A DNA stretch of 64,000 nt from Marchantia polymorpha subsp. ruderalis. Its lineage: Eukaryota > Streptophyta > Marchantiopsida > Marchantiales > Marchantiaceae. The translations under genes were made by a program, and so were the position numbers. How positions within the stretch are numbered: the stretch's first letter is position 1; every line of letters starts with the position of its first letter. Below are positions 37,158 through 50,460 of the stretch, one piece after another. The stretch is from NCBI GenBank assembly GCA_037833965.1, contig AP031353.1, forward strand, positions 21,578,501 through 21,642,500. The letters run 5' to 3'. The notes under the pieces are model-generated. The model searched no databases. It was not told the DNA's origin and was given only the letters and a program-made list of their open reading frames with translations.

Positions 37158-38400
37158 TATCGGAATCCGCTCTTATAGTGTACAATAGATAGGCATAAAT
37201 TTTGTAAACATGGAGCTCCCGGCCCAGCCCATAGCTGCCTCGATAGAGCTTGACGAGCAACGGATTGTAATCTTGTATCCGAATATGAACACCCCATTTT
37301 TTTTTCTCCAGTACGTGGAGACTCATATACTCCTGTCCCTTCTCTGCCTCGTTGCCTACCTCCTCCTGGCTTTCTTCATACGATCGAAGCATAATATTAC
37401 AACCGCAATAGACTTCGCTGCGAAGCGACAGTATTGTTACGAAGCTGCGATATGGTTGCCACGCTCCAATGATCACCAGGTTTATGAAGTCTCATGGCTA
37501 AGTTTACTTGTCGCATGATGTATCAATGAGGTGTGTGTTTGGGTGCTAACTCTTAGACAGAAAGTTGGCAACATTGCTAGAGATTCTGAAGCGGACTTGA
37601 GGGATCTGAGAAGCTTGAGAAGTGGATCACCCCAGCTTGAAACCTACATCTCTTCGGCCAGCAAACATGCTGATTTCTGAACTACGAGACTACGAGCTCG
37701 TGACATCATGTCTTTTTCTGAATTTTGCGTGCCGCAAGAACAGTTCGCCAGAGTTGCGTGACCTCGTGAATTTAGAACCTTGGCCACGAGTCTTTTTAAA
37801 CCTGACATTCTCAAATTGGGGTTCGAGAATCCCTTTTGTCTTTCCAGAAAGACGCAGAGGGGGAACTTCACCGGAGATGAGTAGTGATCCGGTGGAAGTC
37901 ACCTGCCGCGGCAAGAGCGGTAGCACAAGGGACCTCAGTGGTTAGAGCCCTGACCGACAATAGGCGGGACGCCAGGAGTTGTACAGAGTATACTTGCACC
38001 TTAGGGGCAGCAAAGATCTCGCATTACTTGGCAGCACAAGGGTCAAACTTTGGAGATTGACCAGAATCTCCAAAGTGTTTTCTACAAAGTTTTGGAAGTT
38101 TTGTGGGCTCTGTTCCGTTACAAGAAACTCATGTCGACTGGAAATATAATCTTCTGAATTGATTGCATAAATAAATGGGTCAATTTGCATCAAATTATAT
38201 GGATAACAATATGTTATCACTATGTCATTTGTGAAACAATATTCATTCCTAGAGAGTAATAGATGGCCAAGTGGCATAATCTTCTTGAGCGCATTAATAA
38301 ACTGATTTTTAAAACGTATTATCCTCGCTTCCTCTATCACATTGCACTTTCTCAAAAAGATTTCGTGACTGCTCTATTGGTGTTGACGATGACTGTGGTT
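37158..38400. other. 3' flank of the NAD kinase gene
   Basis: The first part should hold the 3' untranslated region and polyadenylation site; no single signal stands out. Open frames at 37,210-37,518 and 37,622-37,945 lack recognisable features. AGTGGTTAGAGCCCTGAC at 37,938-37,955 resembles a tRNA D-arm and A box, but no full tRNA follows. Confidence 0.45.
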
Positions 38401-41400
38401 GAGTGTTGGTAGTGATTGCTTATGTGAAATATCTTCTTAGTTTCTCCAGTTTATAGCATGTACATTCTCTCTCCGCATGGTTTCTAAAGATGGGGTAATA
38501 TGCACAACAGACATTCATGTACATTTTTCATGAATCATCTTACTGATTTGCACTCCATAGATGTCAAATGTAGGAATAAACTTAAGTTGATACCGAATGG
38601 TGTAACGTTTGTGAAGATGCTTAGCATCTTTTACATCAAAATAAAAAGATATATCGAACATTTTTGTGTTTCAAAACTTCTTTATTTCTTACTACGGCTT
38701 TACTTTAAGTGAGTCTTATATTTCAAAACTAATAAAGAAAAGTTTTGAAATTTTATTATCAATAAAATCATACAGATGATGATTGCAGGAAGTTGATTTT
38801 TCAAAAAGTTATCATGATTCATTATCTACAACACATTTGTTCTTTGTAACTGGATCAAAAATCAATACTTTTGTGATTTTTTGAAACAGATTGATGAAGT
38901 TTCATATAACTTAAATTTTTTATCACATATGAAATGCATGAAATATCTCAAATGTCATGATGGCAAAATTATGTATCACATCCTGTGCAATTTAGAAATC
39001 CATCAGCATCATCTTCTCTATCAATCTTAACAGCTGATCATTAGAAATTTGAATTAGAAATTATATTTTAAAATGACAATATTTTCATAATATCAATATA
39101 CAAAGTGTTTGATATATGAATATATATATATATATATATAAAAAAAATATGAATCAACTTAAAAACCAATCACAAATCTAGCTAATGTATTTTTGATAAA
39201 TTAGTATTTTGATATCATTTAAATATGAATATGGATATTATGTTTTCAATTGTTCTTTATTTTGATTATTATAATGCTATTCAACCTATTGCTTTAAAAT
39301 CAATTGCACTTTAATTTTTTCTTTTTCATCTTTTTTAGCAATCATAATTGAACAAATTATAAAAATTTGTTTTATTTATCATTGTTTCAATTGTGTTTTT
39401 GATCTATTGATGATTGAAAAATCAATAAAATACATGATTAAAAATAAAACTAACAATATTGCAACTATAGTATTCATCAATAAGCTTGTGACATAAAAAA
39501 AATTATACAGAATACAAATCAATTGATAATTTTTTATTCATCTCTGCATTGTATAATTTTTAATTTGTCAATGAATAAAACACACACAAAATGTCTTTCA
39601 ATACAAATGCTGTAGCAAAATTATTACGCCTAATTGCAGTATTTTTAAAAATAAAAGTCACACTCATTCATTCATTACGTTTTTATAATGATAAATTTTA
39701 ATAACCATTTTATTTTAGTAAAAATATTTCGATATAATATTAAAAAACCTAAATTTCTAGCATCAATCAATCTTTGCAATTTGTATTCAGATACATGACA
39801 TTTCATGATATCATGCAAATTATTTGTCCAATTTTGCTCTACTTGATGTTCATGATAAAATAATTTTCCAACAATCATTTTACAATACATTTTTGTCACA
39901 TCATGTTGCAAAACCTATTCCAAACATATTATACACTTTTTACTTGATTTCAAATTCAAGAAGTTGCAAACTAACAACTTTTTTTAACTCAGCAATTCAT
40001 CTTTCAAGAAAAGCCGTTTTTGTTATTTGCTTGTTTTTTAAACAAATTATTCACATTTCTTATTAAAAAATTAAAAGAGCGTTCTCAATCTAGATTTTAA
40101 GTACATTCATCATGTTACACAAATCTTCACATGAACTGTTTTAGATGTTTGCATTTACAATTAGATTAGTTTGATAATGACTGTGATGTTTTATGCTCAT
40201 CTCTTATCAGTGACATAAAACTCAAGTACCATTAGCTTTTAACTTGTAAATCTGATCGCTAAGAACTATACTATCATTATTGGCAATAGTGACATGATAC
40301 TTTCTAACAGTGACGGTCTAACAGGAGTAATGTTAAAAAAATAATTTGAATTTGATTCTTCATTGCCCTTACTCCAGCCAAACTCTCAACCTTTGAATTC
40401 GTATCTTGCTCGCCGCTCACATGGCGTGGAACCACACCATGTATCCTGCCTTGACTGCTCCTCGCTGCCTCAGGCCTTTCTTGCAATCACTCGTCCGTCA
40501 TGTCTACTCTCCTCAACACCCTGCTGCTGTATGAGAAACAAAAATGGTGGTTCTGTAACCTCAATTTATTAAAACTGATTTGTACACAAATCCTCACCAT
40601 AAAAGCCCTTCCATTCTTATTTCGTGTTACGTTACTTTCATTTTGTTCATTCAACCATTTTACAGTTGAAAAATACACAAATCAATTTGCAAATTCCCTC
40701 CACTCTTCTTGCTCACTTTTTATCATTTATAACTCTGATTAGTCTTGAAGACCTCAACTCTACTTGCTCACTTTCCATTATTTGTAACTCTGCTTTACCT
40801 TTGTAAACTAAGTTTACGCTTAATAAAAATAATGAAATATTTGAATTCAAAGACAAATCGCCAAGAATGATACGATCAGTCAAATCATCCATTAGATATA
40901 TATATATTATTATATTATTTAGCCGATACGCTAAACTTGCATTAAAAATGTTTCTATATGATTAGATAAATGCTATCCAATGAGTGACACCTTCCAATAG
41001 TAACGTGAAAACCTAGCATCAATATGTGTCACTAAGGCTAAAATCTGTATGCTTGCACAATCAAAATTGCAAAATTTTATAGAATAATTAAATTTTAAAA
41101 TTATAATAAAAATCAAAGTGAATTAAATTAAGTACCAAGTTATTTCAAATCCAAAAATCAACATATAAGATATCAATGGCTTGATACATACATCATTTTT
41201 CATCTTTACATATTTCATGACAAAATTTAGATATAGAATAGAGGTTATATAAATAAGCACTGTAATATAATCATAATATGTACATTGACATCAATTATTA
41301 ATGTAAAATATAAAAATATATATGAAATTTATGCAATTCAATGCTTGCTAAATGAAAATATATAATTGGATTTAATATCGAAGTGGTAGTAAACACACAA

Positions 41401-42100
41401 TAATCCACTTAATCAATCACATATGAATTACATCAACATATTCATATTGTACGACCAAATCTAGTTAAACTAATCAAATCAATAAACACCTTTTTAACCA
41501 CTCACAATAACAAAAAAATATTCTATTTTTATATGAGTATTATATAAAAAATGATAAATTCTGCATTGGATAATCTTAATAATCATTATAAATGTGAATA
41601 CTTTCTTAATCTTTTTCAATACATATTCAATTTTGTTTTTATAAGATACATCTACTGAAATAAATAATTTTATTATATAGATTATCAATTGATATATATA
41701 TATTCACAAAAATCTTCAAAACATATTTTTCAAAGAAATTGATTTTTTTTCTTATCCTCTTAAATTATAATTGACTAAATTTTTTATAATATTTTAGATT
41801 AATGTCTAAGTCATAAAAGAACAAATGAAATAATTTCTAAACCACCTAGAAGAAAGAACAATATAGGTTTTTAAATTCGAATATAACTTGATTTACTAAA
41901 AAATGGTAGGTATGATTGAATTTTAGAATAAATTTCTAAACAAAATAAATGGAATATTTATAATTAAAGATATGTCTAGAATTTTTAGTCCAAATACTCG
42001 TTTTTAGCTAATAAACCTACCATAATCTTTTTGAAGATGTATTTACAAATACCAAACTAAATATATCAATAGGAAAAAAAATAGCAAAATACGATACAAG
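38401..42100. other. AT-rich gene desert with TA microsatellites
   Basis: No gene is seen. A pure TA run lies at 39,120-39,140 and another TA-rich run near 40,890-40,915. Composition and loss of open frames suggest old transposon debris; I found no readable pol motif. Confidence 0.5.
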
Positions 42101-42109
42101 TATCAACAC

Positions 42110-42403
42110 GAAAAGTTCCCAAACCCATTTGGGCTCGACTTGCGGGACGGAGTTGTCTGTACCGTAGACGATTCGTAGATCGTCGACGGACGGATATCCG
42201 TCGACGATCTATGGAAGGAAGGAAGGAAGGATGTCTGTGGATGCGAATTCCCGTGTGCTAACGAGGTGACAACCCTAAAGGAGTGCACAATTCGTCCACT
42301 GAATCCAGAGAAATCAGAGAGGAAAGAATTGGGAGTTCCTGAGGACTTCCACCGGTCGATTCGTTGGCTTTTGACGAGGTGTCGCTGACTTGGACGGTTT
42401 TCA
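42110..42403 (+). promoter_or_regulatory. Promoter and 5' leader of the 65-residue protein gene
   Basis: Composition changes abruptly at about 42,110 from AT-rich to balanced sequence. The region contains a perfect 15-bp inverted repeat (42,176-42,211) and directly after it a short GGAA repeat (about 42,214-42,230). The start codon follows at 42,404. Confidence 0.5.
42176..42211. repeat. Perfect 15-bp inverted repeat in a leader region
   Basis: Arms 42,176-42,190 (TAGATCGTCGACGGA) and 42,197-42,211 are exact reverse complements with a 6-nt spacer, CGGATA. The centre also contains the palindrome CGGATATCCG. Confidence 0.95.
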
Positions 42404-42991
42404 ATGGCTTCGCAGGCGATCAGGACGATGATCGCGTTGGATCCAGTCATCTCTGCCTCATGCATTCTCTCCGTGATCGGTAATTCGAACCATCTCAATG
42501 TCGTATCGTTAACTCGTTCTCTGTTTTTTGTGCGCGTTTGATTGGTGCTTGACCTAGCGTTCAAATCGCTGCCCACATTCTGAGTTCGGTTTCGATCGTT
42601 CAGGATTATCTCTGCCCGTTGTGGTGCCTCCAATCAGGAATGCGATGTCCGGATCTGAACCCGTTAAACCTCCGAAACTCTCAGAGGTACTATGAAGCGT
42701 CGAAACTCACGCACGATGAATTCTGAGTGTCTGATTAAGAGGATGTTGTCAAATTCAATTTTGATGTTTCGTTTCCCTTCCTAGACGTCTGCAGCACAAT
42801 GTTTTTAAGAAAAACTCCGGACAAGTATAAAGTAGCTATTTCGTAAAATTACTTCTAGTTTTCAATATGAAGGTTTTTTCTGCTGTAAATCTCGTCTATC
42901 AAGCCCGAATTGTCACATTAAATATAAGCCTGCTATTCGCGGATGTGCTCAGGTTGTTGAAGGCATGAGGGGCTCGGGATCCAGATCCTGA
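42404..42991 (+). CDS. Small membrane protein, candidate mitochondrial complex I accessory subunit
   Basis: Three short exons join in phase: 42,404-42,479 (ends in phase 1, donor GTAATT), 42,604-42,686 (phase 0, acceptor after TTCAG, donor GTACTA) and 42,953-42,991 with stop TGA at 42,989. The product is 65 residues. It starts MASQAIRTMIALDPVIS, then has one hydrophobic stretch (about residues 17-34) ending in VVVPPIR, and a short polar tail with PPKLSEVVEGMRGSG. Length and layout fit the small single-membrane-span accessory subunits of plant NADH dehydrogenase, in particular the 65-residue Arabidopsis At2g46540-type protein annotated with the respiratory chain; this identity is from memory and not verified. 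If exon 2 were not spliced, reading would stop after two more codons. The three-exon model is preferred because the added tail continues the pattern naturally. Confidence 0.65.
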
Positions 42992-45900
42992 TGGCAAGGT
43001 TCAGAATGACACACAGATAATTATGCTACACACTATCCAGCATGGGTTCTCGCACAGAAAGTATGCCGTGAACCAGTATTGGTGTTCTTGGTTGATATTG
43101 ACATTCTGTTGCGGCACATGATTCATTTTGAGATCGGAGTTTCGTCGTCTAGTTCAGCAAGTATTGTAATATCCTACTAAAAGAGATTATAAGTTTCCAC
43201 AAGAACCCGTGGTTGTTACTGTTCCTAGATCTCATTGCGTATTGCTCCTTACTTTACATCAGCTTCGAATTTCTTGCAGTTCCCGTTGCTGCTCAGGTAG
43301 GTAACTCAAGTGGCAGGTTTCAGTGCCTTCATACGATATGCATCGTTTCCCAACGATTTGAAAGCTTCAAAAGCCACCTTCCGCTTTTCTCCAATGACTG
43401 GCAGTTGTCTGATTCATGTTCAAGGATTGCTCTCTTCTTCACACGTGTTCTTTGTGGTTGGTGCACCGGTGAAATCTTAAATTTTCAAGAGAGTTACATT
43501 CTGCATTGTACTGAGTTTTGGTTTCAGTATCTTTAAATATGAAATGGCGTCTTTTTAACATCTGTCACAAACGTTTAGAAGCCACCTCTCTTTGATGAAT
43601 TTGATGTCTCTCACTTAAGTAGGAGACTCTTTTTTATGCACAGATGTTTTGGGCCTGTTTACAGTGCTTTACTGCATTGGGTTCTGCCTTAGAAAGAGTC
43701 CTCATGGCTGCTGTCCTTGCCTGTTAAGCCCTTGATGTCGATCACTTGTTAGACCAACATTTGCACAAATGTTCTCATTCGTGCGTTTACGTGCCAGATG
43801 CGGTGAAATCCAATCATGTAGTGTTGCCACAATTTACCTGGCTTGATGTTTAGTTCGATCAGTAAAGGGTGACAATTTGTCCGAATGTAATAACAAATAA
43901 CATGAATGGACTTTGGACTGGTTGCATGGAGAGGAATGCGTGAGGAAGTTTTAGACTGTTTGTTGTAGTGGAGATGTGTAGTACAGAGCTCAGCTTACAA
44001 CATGTGTCAAATGCCATGCTGTGGAGCTTGCCTGGAGCCGACTTTGGCGGACGTTCACATTTTCCACGATAATTTGTCCTCGGTCTTCTGTGGTAGCTAC
44101 ATGATAATGCCACTTTCAGGCATTGCGATTTGATTGGTACCTCAGTGACGATTATGTGTTCTCTTTGCTAGGCTCCGTGGGTTTGGCTTCTTCGCACTTG
44201 AAACAAGTGTAAAAGTTAGGATGTTTGCCAGAATTCAACCTTACGGGTGACTATCAGAAGATCTGACTGCGAGACCGGCTGGCACTCATCCAACCAAAAT
44301 CAAAGGACACTATCCCAAAATGGAACTAGGGCACACGAGCTAAATACGAGAGAGCGTTGTGTACGTCTCAGCAAACCTGCTGGAGGTCAAGAGCTCGTCA
44401 TCAGCTGCATATCTCCATGGGCAAATCACTAAGGCATGCAAATCGTCAAATCCTGATGTAGTAAGTCGAAGGCACCTAAAGTGTCCAGTGAGTCCAAAGC
44501 TCTGCCAATCCAGGACCTTTCGTACTTGGTTTCGTATGCGATTTGTACACAGGAGAGAACACGCCTCTGGACGGACGTGACTGATTGGTGCACACCGAGA
44601 GTCTCTAATGAGGGAGGTGAGCCGGGAAAGACGCGGCCAAAAGATCTGGTGCGGCCTAAAACGCAGAACTCCCTCACGTCTCGACTCCGAAGGCGAGGCA
44701 ACTTGGGCCCTGGTAACGCGGAAAGGCCAGCAATTTCCGATCCCTCTCAGAAAGTTGCTGTACAGGTGAGAGAGGTAGGCCGTACCTCCCGCAGGGGAAG
44801 CTTTTTCTCAAGAAAAAGAAGAAAGGGACAAAGAGCTTTCCACATGTTTGGATGGATGAGTATAGACAGGCCACATCAGCACCGGGTGATTGCTGGAGGG
44901 TAGGCTTGTCTGGACTTCAGGGAAACCTCGAGTCGCTCCGAGATGTGTGAATCGGAGCCCGACCCTCGAACATTCTGGGGCGGCTTCGCATATGAACATC
45001 TGGTCCTGGATATTCCCTTTAATCCTTCGATTGGTCGATGGGGGTACAGGTACAACATCCCTAGGGACTAGTGAGCTCGTCTAGACCGAGTCAAACTGCG
45101 ACACATGATTGATGGCGATATAAAATCCGGCAGGGCAGGGCGATTGCACTTTTCTCCCGAGATGCCCTTTGTTCCCTAGGATATCAGTGAGCAGGCCCGA
45201 GGGCGGAGTAACTGTGAACAATGCATGGACTCGGAGCCCATCAACATCGAGAACTGTAACGAATAAGAAGTATATCATGAGCGATATCTTTCACTCATAC
45301 CGAATTACGAGATCGAGCGACCAAGATTAAGCAGACCTGGCGATGCAACACTTTGACAGGCCGGTCGGTTGGACTGAAAGCTGGATAAAAATGTCAAGGT
45401 GATATTTTGGGCAGCTCGGTCGTAACAGTGACTGACTGACCGACTGCTGCTGCTGCTCAAAGGCAGGAGAACGTCGAAGCCGAGTGGCTGGAGTCCAACT
45501 GTACATAAAGTCTTTGCAACTGTGAGAAGCTGAGTGTGCGGGTGAGTACTGTAAGGTTGGAGTTAGTGGGCAGGGACAAAGTCAGTCAAATTGTATCTGC
45601 GAAATGACTTTCATACCCTCGCATGTTAGTTCATGAGTGCTGCTGTACTTTGGATTTTTCCTTCTCACGACTCATGCTTCTGTGTAATCTCTGATCATGT
45701 TCCCGTCGATCGTCAACTCGTTCTTGAAACTTAAACAAAGTACGTGGTTGCTGGACTTCAAGAAGACGCCCATGTGAATCATGGGGACGCTTCGTGAAAG
45801 GTATAAAAAAGGTTGTGGAAGATATTCTCCACGAACTTTTCCAACCCTATCAGAAAGAATAATCACTGAGACCAAAAGCAAATCCAAAGGAGGAACAACC

Positions 45901-47070
45901 TGTACGCCACATGCCTATATATATACACACACCCCCCAACACAAACACACAATAGAGTTAATATGCTAACGCATGATGTAAATTCAAAAATTCCTAGCTT
46001 CATCAACTCTATCGACACCCTTGATAGGAATTCCAATACAGATGAATCCAACAAATCCGAATTCTAGAACCTTTACTGAAGTGACTTTTGTCATAACGAC
46101 AATATTAGCCGAAACTTTGAACAATATAAGGGGTTCAGCTAAATCCTTCTGTCATTTGTCACCTGTCAGTCTCTCCATGTGCGAGCTATGGTAATAAGAA
46201 TGTGATGAAGCTCAAATCTCACAACAAAGTGCATTTAAACAAAAAGCTGGAGACCGGAACAGACTGGTGACAGGGTTCAAGGCACCTGTAAACACGAAAA
46301 GACCTGTAACGTGATCAAGTTTTGGAAAGATCTGTGGATTTGTGAACTGCCTGACTACCGTCCTTGAAGGATGTCCAGTGTAAGTTTACTCGGCGGCAGT
46401 ACTGCACTGCCCTGCCCTGACCTGACGATGAAGGGCCTGGTCATAAGTAAATAGCAAAGACTAGGACGGTTTCCATCTGAGTGAGGAAGAGAGTAGAGTA
46501 GGGCATGGGTCTGTGTATGTCCGGACTCGCCACAGATTTTTCTTTGGCGATACTCTCGTTCTACTGTAAAGCCTTCATCGGAATATGCAAACCCGGATTA
46601 GCTTCATTACTTGTCCCCGTGCATTTATCATTTTCCTAACTTTTTAATTCCCTCGAGAGCGAATGCAGCCTGCAACATAAATAATGAAGAACTGCAGCGT
46701 CTTAAAGTAGTTTATTTTAAGGTTGAAAATTACAGCTGAGATCATGCCCCCCTTCAAAGCAAAGTCCAATTAAATTAGGAAGAAAATATTCGGGAACATT
46801 TTGCTTTAGAAAAGAATAACACTTAATATCCTACTTACGATAAGACATATTAACAATACAGAGCTACCTTCACCTATTACCTTTGATTCTTGCTTGGACT
46901 TCAAGCAAGACTATCATAACCAGGAATAGGGGCATTGGCTCTTCAAGAATAAAATTTAATATGATATAATGTTGAATTTGATTTGCTGATTTTCAGATAG
47001 TTTATATGGAAATCACTAAGTTTATCAGTACGGAAAGCACTTTTTCTCTTCAAATCAGCAAATAAGAAAC

Positions 47071-47104
<34 letters not shown>
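47071..47104. repeat. TA/TG compound microsatellite
   Basis: A TA run (47,071-47,087) continues directly into a TG run (to 47,104). No other feature is attached to it. Confidence 0.95.
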
Positions 47105-48920
47105 AAGTGAATATTGCAGATAAGTATAATTCGGAACCAAATTGGAAAATGAGTCTTATCCCCATAATTGACCCAGATTTGAGATTGGCATGAAATCATC
47201 ACTTGTTCTTGCTACTTTCTTCACTTATCTGTATTTAGGATTATCCTTATCCTTACAGAAATACTTGCCCTCAGAAGTTGATGCAATGGTATTCTTATGT
47301 GATTAAAACTTTGGTTAGGATGGAAGAGTAAAAGTAGACATGATTTCTGTAAAAATCTCATTTTCTACGAGTCAAATATACGCCTGGATGAGTGATGGCA
47401 AACTGGCAGTTGTGTTTTGGTTTACTTTGTGGTGGCGTGTTCTTTCTGCATGATACAGCTTGAGCATGTTGACAGCTCCCAAGCACTATGTGAGACATCA
47501 GAAGATATCAAAAGTAAGCCGATTCTCCAAATGAAGACCATACTCGCATTTGATATTGCAAAAATAAATATAGAATTTTCATCCATTAAAATGTGACATT
47601 TTGCCTCTGATTCCTTAATTTAAATATATTATGGTTATATTTAGTAGCTGGATGAAGGAAGAAAATGAACGATGTATTACAAACATATTGTCACTTGTTC
47701 ACACCAGAATGAGACAACACGCTCCAAGTAAAATCAAGTCGGATAAAAAAGAAGAGATGTTTATCAATAAACAAACAATTTCAATAGGATTATTGTCTGG
47801 ACAGAATCGCAATAATTTGAAGGTAGTTGTTCCAGTTAGGTCTTTACTTTGACCATCAACTCCCCAAGGTTTGTCATGATGATTTTCCGATAGAGCTACT
47901 TTCTTGATTGAAAGTATATGGAGACCGATGTCACCTTGAGGTTAAATTAATATCACTTCCGACATGTCCCCCATCTTAGACTGATTCAACCCTCGATCTG
48001 TGAAATATCATATTCTGATAAATGAAATAAAAAGTTCAATGATATTTAGTAGACTAAAGTCATTTCCATAATCATTTACAATATTGGAATGCAAATTGCA
48101 GCTGTTAAAAAACATAAAAGGATCCTACAAGAACCAATCATTTTTGAAACGAAAATTCTGATCAGATTGATTTATAGACTTCTTTGTTGTAATCTACGGA
48201 CTGAATTTCTGCATCGTGTATCTTTGAACGAGAATGTACCCATCTCAGAACCAGTTCTGAACGCTAAATAAGTTCTGAACCCATATCGACCATAACCTTG
48301 AAGGACAGAAGGACGTTTGTCTAACATATCCACATGTTGTAATATGCTCCAACATGTTGCCTTGAGTACGATGGTTACGGTGTCTCCCATTTGTTTTTGG
48401 ATGCTATCGTGTAAATCGTCACAGTACATTATCTTTTGCTGTCCAAGATGCGCGACGTCGGCCATATTCTGACATGAGCAAAAGTATGGGACATTCTACA
48501 CTAAATTAATTTATTTAGAGTCCTCGAGATTTCAACTGTGTCTTGATTTACTTGGTGATAATGTGATCAACTCACTCTCCAAAAAGCAAATACAACCGTT
48601 GGTATGTTGGCTCAAAATCCCCACGCTTTTCTGAGGGGAAATTATGTTCGCGTTGAATGTTGATCGCTCAATCAGTTTCTATGTCACGTGTCTTTTTCCA
48701 CTGAAACACGTTAGCCCAGTGCAACCAAGAAGTCTACTTACATACGAGCACTCTCATCCAGCGGAAGGTTCCACGGTAACAACTTCAACTGTGGATATAC
48801 ACGAAGTGTTTGGAACTGTTTGTCCTCTCTACGATGATTATCACCTTTTCACCACGTAAATCAAGACAAAGTTGAGATTACTTGGGTCAGCACATTTCAT
48901 ACACACTACTTTTCTTTAGG

Positions 48921-49010
48921 ATGGGATAATTATCCATCCTCATGGATCCTCCTCTTCTCATCCATGAGAAGTGGAATAGTTGCTCCATTCCACTTCTCAT
49001 GGAGCAACTA
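48921..49010. repeat. Cluster of overlapping, mutually exclusive hairpins
   Basis: Three exact arm pairs interlock. CTTCTCAT (48,954-48,961) pairs with 48,964-48,971. CCATGAGAAGTGGAAT (48,962-48,977) pairs with 48,987-49,002. TAGTTGCTCCAT (48,977-48,988) pairs with 48,999-49,010. The pairs share bases, so not all can form at once. Just upstream, 48,921-48,940 (GGATGG...CCATCC around ATAATTAT) is a further near-palindrome. Confidence 0.95.
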
Positions 49011-50403
49011 TGTCTCCAAATATATGGATATATTGTGACTTTCTTTCTTATATACTTTAACTTAGAAATCATGTAGACCTATGCATGCCTGCTATGGAGT
49101 TGTTGTGACAAAGTGTTTCTTATATCCCTTCTAGGCGACATGAGTTATCAATCTCTTCCACTTAATGTATACATTACATTAATATTCTTGTTTTCAATTT
49201 TCAAGAAGATCATTGGTAGTTACAGTTCATAGAAAACTTATGTTAATCGATACTTCTTAATACTCTCACATAAAATATAGATCTGATAGAATTTGGGACG
49301 TGGGATTTCGCTGTATTTATTATATATTCACTCATAATTTAGACAAATACATCTATGGAGATCACTAATCAACAAAGACATCTATAGAAATAAAGATCCT
49401 CTATCGGAATGTATATCTCAACAATTTAGTTTCTGCCAAATAGAATTGCATGGGGTCTTCACAATTTTTTCCATGTTATATGGTACCATCCACTGCGTGT
49501 TCTGATACATACAACGTATGCTCTCGTGACTTAAGAAAACAGATTTCTAAAAGGACAAACATGAAAGCCCGTTAAGACTGGCCCGTGAACGATAATCGCA
49601 AGGAGAAACATGAGTGTGAATTCTGAATAAAATCCCTCGTTGCTATTTGATTCACAAAGTTGGAACACTTGGACACTCCACGTGTACAGTAAGCATCAAC
49701 TGAATTCTACTCCTTCTCACTCGGTAGATAAAACTCTGGAAATTGTCTCTCGCATCATCATGATGTTCAACTAATCTCTTGTTAAAAGATCTCAAACTGC
49801 CGTGTCTTCCCCGCATAGTGGGAGACATGTTATGGTGATAATACAGCATGTGCCTATGATATTGAAACATGTGCTGAGGTACGTTACATATTATTTTGTC
49901 TCTCGCGTATCAATATTTTTATTCCAAGTTATAGATATTCATCATGTCAGGTCCCGAGGTCACATGACTTTGTCTGTAGGTTTTATCATACCTGTGGAAA
50001 ACTGCTGATGACCAATTGGTTCTGAATATGATGTATACTACGACGATCATTTGATCTACTCGATCATAGATCTTTTGTGTTTAATCATAGCCTTCCTGCT
50101 TTGGATCGTTATTGAGAAAGTATGTTATCAATGCTACGGACAGAAGGTGATATAGGGAATATCCCAAGTACTGTACTGAGTCGAGTGGCAAACGAAGGAA
50201 TCATGTTTGTCTCTTGCATCGCTTGGAAAATGGTGTACGAATTTGAATAAATGAAGCATGCCCACTAATTGGCCTTGAATCTTCCGCTAGACTTCATTGT
50301 AGAGTGTAGGTATGGAATCTAGATGATGGGCCAACAAAAGCTTTCTATTCAGCGTCTCTTCCAAGATAATACAAGTGTATATGCAGACTTTGGAGATCTT
50401 AAA

Positions 50404-50460
50404 CGCGGCATGAAAGTAAGTCGGCCATTCAGAGATTTCTGAATGGCCGACACTTCATGT
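50404..50460. repeat. Foldback with perfect 14-bp inner arms
   Basis: Inner arms 50,420-50,433 (GTCGGCCATTCAGA) and 50,438-50,451 are exact reverse complements around GATT. Outside them CATGAAAGTAA and ACTTCATG continue the pairing with a small gap, making a stem of about 22 bp with a 4-nt loop. Confidence 0.9.

Noticed and set aside
37934..37980. Possible tRNA gene (AGTGGTTAGAGC)
   Set aside because: No acceptor stem or T-arm with a GGTTCRA box can be placed at the right distance.
42103..42633. 176-codon minus-strand open frame
   Set aside because: It is antisense to the leader and first two exons of the 65-residue gene, whose exons join in phase on the plus strand.
43213..43536. Open frame with a possible alternative third exon for the small gene
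   Set aside because: The acceptor at 42,953 gives an in-phase, correctly sized ending; this later frame gives an unlikely Cys/Phe-rich extension.
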